Part shown: piece by piece, positions 4,936 through 8,430 of the stretch
Position numbering within the stretch: the first letter of the stretch is position 1
Layout: each line of letters starts with the position of its first letter
Source of the DNA: Clostridia bacterium
Lineage (GTDB): Bacteria > Bacillota > Clostridia > Oscillospirales > Acutalibacteraceae
Direction of reading: 5' to 3'
Assembly (NCBI GenBank): GCA_900771185.1
Contig: CAAGND010000002.1
Location: 1-8,430 of the forward strand
Length of the DNA: 8,430 nucleotides
Position numbers and translations under genes: made by a program
Notes under the pieces: model-generated
Database searches by the model: none
What the model saw: only the letters and a program-made list of their open reading frames with translations
Told to the model about the DNA's origin: nothing

Positions 4936-7320
4936 ATGTATCAGGTAATCAAAAGAGACGGCGCTCTTGCGGAGTTTGATATAGCAAAAATTTCCGCGGC
5001 GATAACAAAGGCCTTTGAGGCACAAAATAAACAATATCACCCCAGTGTGATAGACCTGCTTGCGCTCAAGGTCACTTCTGACTTTGAGGGCAAGATAAAG
5101 AACGATCTCATTGCCGTTGAGGATATTCAGGACAGTGTTGAGTCAGTCCTCATTCAGGCGGGATATGACGATGTCGCAAAGGCATATATACTTTACAGAA
5201 AGCAGCGCGAAAAAGTTAGAAACATGAAGTCCACCATCCTTGACTACAAGGCGTTGGTTGACAGCTACGTCAAGGTTTCCGACTGGCGTGTTAAGGAAAA
5301 TTCCACCGTCACATATTCCGTCGGCGGACTTATCCTGAGCAACTCCGGCGCTATCACCGCTAACTACTGGCTGTCGGAGGTCTATGATGAGGAGATAGCG
5401 AACGCCCACCGCAGCGGTGATATCCATATCCACGACCTCTCCATGCTCACCGGATACTGTGCCGGATGGTCCCTAAAGCAGCTTATCCAGGAGGGACTCG
5501 GCGGCGTGCCGGGAAAGATAACATCGTCTCCCGCGAGCCACCTCGCGACGCTCTGCAACCAGATGGTCAACTTCCTCGGAATCATGCAGAACGAGTGGGC
5601 GGGCGCTCAGGCGTTTTCCTCGTTCGACACTTATCTCGCGCCCTTTGTGAAGGTGGACAACCTCTCCTACCGCGAGGTCAAAAAGTGCATTGAGTCCTTC
5701 ATTTTCGGCGTCAACACGCCGAGCCGCTGGGGCACTCAGGCTCCATTCTCGAACATCACTCTTGACTGGACAGTTCCCAATGACCTTGCCGAGCTCAACG
5801 CCATTGTCGGCGGCAAGGAGATGGATTTCAAATATAAGGACTGCAAAAAAGAGATGGATATGATAAACAAGGCGTTTATCGAGACCATGATTGAGGGCGA
5901 TGCCAACGGCAGAGGCTTCCAGTATCCCATCCCGACCTATTCAATAACCCGCGATTTCGACTGGTCCGATACAGAGAACAACCGTCTGCTCTTTGAGATG
6001 ACCGCCAAATACGGCACCCCCTATTTCTCAAACTATATCAACAGCGATATGGAGCCCAGCGATATACGCAGCATGTGCTGCCGTCTGCGCCTCGACCTGC
6101 GTGAGCTTCGCAAAAAGTCGGGCGGCTTCTTCGGCAGCGGTGAGAGCACAGGTTCTGTCGGCGTTGTCACCATCAATATGCCGAGAATCGCATACCTTGC
6201 CGAGGATGAGGCTGATTTCTATCGCCGCCTTGACAAGATGATGGATATTTCGGCTCGCTCGCTGAGTGTCAAGCGCACCGTCATAACAAAACTGCTCAAT
6301 GAGGGACTTTATCCATATACAAAGCGTTATCTCGGCACCTTTGAGAACCACTTCTCAACCATCGGACTTATCGGCATGAATGAAGTCGGTCTCAACGCAA
6401 AGTGGCTCAGAGCTGATATGACACATGAAAAGACACAGCAGTTCACCAAAGAGGTTCTTGACCATATGCGTGAGCGCCTTTCGGACTATCAGGAGCAGTA
6501 CGGCGATCTGTATAACCTCGAGGCCACTCCAGCTGAGTCCACCACATACCGCTTCGCCAAGCATGATGTCGAACAATATCCCGATATAATCACAGCGGCA
6601 AAGGACGGAGGCACGCCTTATTATACAAACAGCTCACACCTGCCTGTCGATTTCTCCGAGGATATCTTTGAGGCTCTCGATATTCAGGACGACCTGCAGA
6701 CGAGATACACCTCCGGCACCGTTTTCCACGCCTTCCTCGGTGAGAAGCTGCCGAGCTGGAAGTCCACCGCCTCACTCGTCAAAAAGATTGCGGAGAATTA
6801 CAGGCTCCCGTACTACACGATTTCCCCGACCTATTCGGTGTGCAAGAATCACGGTTATATAGCCGGCGAGCATTTCACATGCCCCGAATGCGGAGAGAGC
6901 GCCGAGGTTTACAGCAGAATCACCGGATATTACCGTCCGGTTCAGAACTGGAACGACGGAAAGACGCAGGAGTTCAAAGACAGAACTGTTTATGATATAG
7001 GCTCCTCCAAGCTCCGTTCCGAGCGCACTGTATCACATACCGTTGCCGACGCCGACGAGAAGGCGGAGCAGACAACGCCCGTGAACCCTGACGCAAGGGT
7101 GATGCTTTTCACCACAAAGACCTGCCCCAACTGCAAGATAGCGGATGCCTTGCTTCAGAAGGCGAACATCACCTTTGAAAAGGTTGATGCCGAGGAAAAC
7201 GCGCAGCTTTCAAAGGAGTTCGGAATAAGACAGGCTCCCACACTGATCGTTATGAACGGCGAAAAATATGACACATATACGAATGTTTCAAACATCAAAC
7301 GGTTCATATCCCAGCCGTAA
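4936..7320 (+). CDS. nrdD: Class III anaerobic ribonucleoside-triphosphate reductase with fused C-terminal thioredoxin-fold domain
   Basis: Reduces ribonucleoside triphosphates to dNTPs without oxygen. The 794-residue protein has an N-terminal ATP-cone (about 1-90; V4-I-K-R-D-G) for allosteric control and a ten-stranded glycyl-radical barrel. Visible positions are C175 (GYCAGW), the C381-C382 pair before RLRLD (catalytic thiyl candidate), N414 (INMP), and E529 in NLEATPAES. A zinc site probably uses C636-x-x-H639 and C649-P-E-C652. The glycyl-radical loop is R661-I-T-G664-Y, with NWNDGK after it. Most NrdD proteins end shortly after this. Here a linker (about 687-718) leads to a thioredoxin/glutaredoxin-like domain (about 720-794) with C730-P-N-C733 and a cis-proline candidate A767-P768-T. 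This suggests thiol-based rather than formate-based re-reduction; trxB follows directly. AGGGGG lies 11 bases before the ATG. No frameshift is seen. Confidence 0.96.
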   Translation: MYQVIKRDGALAEFDIAKISAAITKAFEAQNKQYHPSVIDLLALKVTSDFEGKIKNDLIAVEDIQDSVESVLIQAGYDDVAKAYILYRKQREKVRNMKSTILDYKALVDSYVKVSDWRVKENSTVTYSVGGLILSNSGAITANYWLSEVYDEEIANAHRSGDIHIHDLSMLTGYCAGWSLKQLIQEGLGGVPGKITSSPASHLATLCNQMVNFLGIMQNEWAGAQAFSSFDTYLAPFVKVDNLSYREVKKCIESFIFGVNTPSRWGTQAPFSNITLDWTVPNDLAELNAIVGGKEMDFKYKDCKKEMDMINKAFIETMIEGDANGRGFQYPIPTYSITRDFDWSDTENNRLLFEMTAKYGTPYFSNYINSDMEPSDIRSMCCRLRLDLRELRKKSGGFFGSGESTGSVGVVTINMPRIAYLAEDEADFYRRLDKMMDISARSLSVKRTVITKLLNEGLYPYTKRYLGTFENHFSTIGLIGMNEVGLNAKWLRADMTHEKTQQFTKEVLDHMRERLSDYQEQYGDLYNLEATPAESTTYRFAKHDVEQYPDIITAAKDGGTPYYTNSSHLPVDFSEDIFEALDIQDDLQTRYTSGTVFHAFLGEKLPSWKSTASLVKKIAENYRLPYYTISPTYSVCKNHGYIAGEHFTCPECGESAEVYSRITGYYRPVQNWNDGKTQEFKDRTVYDIGSSKLRSERTVSHTVADADEKAEQTTPVNPDARVMLFTTKTCPNCKIADALLQKANITFEKVDAEENAQLSKEFGIRQAPTLIVMNGEKYDTYTNVSNIKRFISQP

Positions 7321-7341
7321 AAATGTAAATTAATCATCAAA

Positions 7342-7376
7342 CCGAAAAAATCGTGCATCGCGCACGGTTTTTTCGG
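7342..7376 (+). terminator. Hairpin terminator/attenuator between nrdD and trxB
   Basis: CCGAAAAAATCGTGC (7342-7356) pairs over 15 bases with GCACGGTTTTTTCGG (7362-7376) with a single wobble and a five-base loop. The T-run sits within the descending arm and pairs with the A-run, so it should stop transcription in both directions. trxB begins 24 bases later with no obvious promoter in between. trxB is therefore either served by read-through or by a weak promoter overlapping the hairpin. Confidence 0.8.
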
Positions 7377-7400
7377 CGGTTATAAGAGGTAATTTTTATA

Positions 7401-8309
7401 ATGCAGCAGTATGATATTGTGATAATCGGCGCGGGCACTGCGGGGCTTACTGCAGCGCTTTACGCGCTCAGAGCAGGCAAGAGCGTGCTTGTCACCGAGG
7501 GCGAGACCTTCGGCGGTCAGATAACCGCATCCCCGAGGGTTGAGAATTATCCGGGCATACCGAAAGTCAGCGGCAACGAGTTTGCGGACAGCCTTGTGAC
7601 GCAGGTGCTCTCGCTTGGCGCTGATATCGAACTGGAGCGTGCTGAAAAAATTGTTGACGGTGTGCAAAAAAACGTTATCACCGATTCAAACAGCTATTCC
7701 TGCAAGTGCGTTATCATAGCCACCGGAGCCAAACACAGACCTCTCGGGCTGGACAATGAGGAGGATTTTGAGGGCAGGGGCGTTTCCTACTGTGCCGTTT
7801 GCGACGGAGCCTTTTTCAAGGGACAGGAGGTAGCCGTTGTCGGCGGTGGGGACAGTGCGCTGCAGTCCGCAATTTTCCTGTCGGCTTACTGCTCAAAGGT
7901 CACGCTTATTCACCGCCGGGATGAGTTCAGGGGTGAAAAAGCTTTGGTTGATATTATAGACAGCAAAGAAAATATAGATGTTGTGCTCAACAGCGAGGTC
8001 ACCGGACTTATAGGCGGAGATACCCTGACAGCGGTCAGAGTGAAAAACAAGTCGGGCGATGAGCGGGAGCTCAGTGTTGACGGACTGTTTATCGCGGTCG
8101 GTCAGATGCCTGACAACGGGAATTTCGCGGATGTGGTAAAGCTCGATGAGGGCGGATATATTATAGCGGGCGAGGACTGCGAGACGGGAACGCCGGGCAT
8201 CTATACTGCGGGTGACTGCCGTACAAAGCGGGTGCGTCAGCTCACCACTGCCGCTGCTGACGGCGCTGTCGCTGCCCTTGCCGCGTGCAGCTATATTGAC
8301 AGGCAATAG
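7401..8309 (+). CDS. trxB: Thioredoxin reductase (NADPH-dependent flavoprotein)
   Basis: Transfers electrons from NADPH through FAD and a redox disulfide to thioredoxin-type proteins. The 302-residue product has the FAD-binding G10-A-G-T-A-G15 near the N-terminus and the active-site C131-A-V-C134-D135. The NADPH domain shows G148-G-G-D-S-A153 and the phosphate-contacting H171-R-R-x-x-x-R177, indicating NADPH use. The second FAD motif is A269-G-D-C-R273. Length and motif order fit the low-molecular-weight bacterial TrxB. AGAGGT (7385-7390) lies ten bases before the ATG. It sits 80 bp after nrdD, whose C-terminal CPNC domain is a plausible direct substrate; no separate thioredoxin gene is visible here. 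A ferredoxin-dependent flavin reductase variant is unlikely given the HRRxxxR motif. Confidence 0.95.
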   Translation: MQQYDIVIIGAGTAGLTAALYALRAGKSVLVTEGETFGGQITASPRVENYPGIPKVSGNEFADSLVTQVLSLGADIELERAEKIVDGVQKNVITDSNSYSCKCVIIATGAKHRPLGLDNEEDFEGRGVSYCAVCDGAFFKGQEVAVVGGGDSALQSAIFLSAYCSKVTLIHRRDEFRGEKALVDIIDSKENIDVVLNSEVTGLIGGDTLTAVRVKNKSGDERELSVDGLFIAVGQMPDNGNFADVVKLDEGGYIIAGEDCETGTPGIYTAGDCRTKRVRQLTTAAADGAVAALAACSYIDRQ

Positions 8310-8333
8310 GCTTCTCCTCAAGGAGAAGGCCTT
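8309..8333 (+). terminator. First hairpin downstream of trxB
   Basis: CTTCTCC (8311-8317) pairs with GGAGAAG (8322-8328) around a TCAA loop, with flanking GG/CC pairs, followed by only three T residues. It is a weak terminator or mRNA 3' stabilising stem, reinforced by the stronger hairpin just beyond. Confidence 0.5.
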
Positions 8334-8343
8334 TGAAAAGCGT

Positions 8344-8380
8344 GAGGGGACTGCTTTTTGAGCAGTCCCCTCTTATTTTA
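8344..8380 (+). terminator. Strong intrinsic terminator downstream of trxB
   Basis: GAGGGGACTGC (8344-8354) and GCAGTCCCCTC (8362-8372) form a perfect 11-bp GC-rich stem with a seven-base loop, followed by TTATTTTAT. It ends trxB transcription. Its right arm abuts the stop codon of the probable convergent gene, so it may serve both strands. Confidence 0.88.
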
Positions 8381-8430
8381 TGCGCACCAGCTTCTGCCTC
8401 GGCTCCCCTGCGGACAGATTGAGCTGCCAC
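8373..8430 (-). CDS. C-terminal end of a convergent protein, cut by the window edge
   Basis: On the minus strand a frame enters from the right edge and reads WQLNLSAGEPRQKLVRIK before a TAA (plus 8373-8375) placed immediately before the strong hairpin. Ending right at a terminator is what a genuine gene end looks like, whereas the overlapping minus-strand frame that reads through the hairpin into trxB does not. Eighteen residues are too few to recognise a family. Confidence 0.4.
   Translation of the reverse strand, partial: WQLNLSAGEPRQKLVRIK

Noticed and set aside
8242..8430. Minus-strand open frame at the right edge overlapping trxB
   Set aside because: It reads through the strong terminator and into the trxB 3' end on the opposite strand, with low-complexity Arg/Gln-rich translation; a different frame gives a more credible gene end.

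Overview
The window looks like the chromosome of a strictly anaerobic low-to-mid GC Firmicute, most likely class Clostridia and perhaps an Oscillospiraceae/Ruminococcaceae gut lineage. This rests on gene content (oxygen-sensitive glycyl-radical ribonucleotide reductase, PerR-type regulator, reverse rubrerythrin, a YusI-like ArsC-family protein), on AGGAGG-type ribosome binding sites and on sigma-A-like promoters. The lineage is inferred from protein style and not confirmed.

Layout. (1) 46-903, plus: membrane-anchored glycerophosphodiester phosphodiesterase, followed by a spacer with a terminator-like hairpin. (2) 1127-2217, plus: a compact peroxide-defence unit. A consensus promoter overlapped by a 31-bp near-perfect palindrome of Fur/PerR type drives a PerR-like repressor and then a reverse rubrerythrin, ending in a strong terminator. 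(3) 2302-3563, minus: an ArsC/Spx-family thioredoxin-fold protein followed by a HAD phosphatase, a two-gene unit convergent with rubrerythrin. (4) 3564-4094: a 531-bp gap with no credible gene. It holds an orphan extended -10 promoter, a 56-bp inverted repeat and an 83-bp MITE-like element with perfect 12-bp terminal inverted repeats. (5) 4095-8309, plus: nrdG, nrdD and trxB. nrdD has its own promoter with a candidate NrdR box pair, and its product carries a C-terminal thioredoxin/glutaredoxin-fold domain with a CPNC motif. A hairpin terminator separates nrdD from trxB. (6) 8310-8430: two hairpins downstream of trxB and the probable last 18 codons of a convergent minus-strand gene cut by the window edge.

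How they work together. NrdG installs the glycyl radical on NrdD, NrdD makes dNTPs without oxygen, and electrons probably flow NADPH -> TrxB -> the fused CPNC domain -> the NrdD active site. That would be a self-contained thioredoxin-type class III ribonucleotide reductase module. The PerR-rubrerythrin operon upstream would remove peroxide, which would otherwise destroy the glycyl radical and Fe-S enzymes. No mobile-element proteins, CRISPR arrays, tRNA or rRNA genes were seen. The most distinctive items are the NrdD-redoxin fusion beside trxB, the autoregulatory palindrome at perR, and the structured 3.6-4.1 kb gap.
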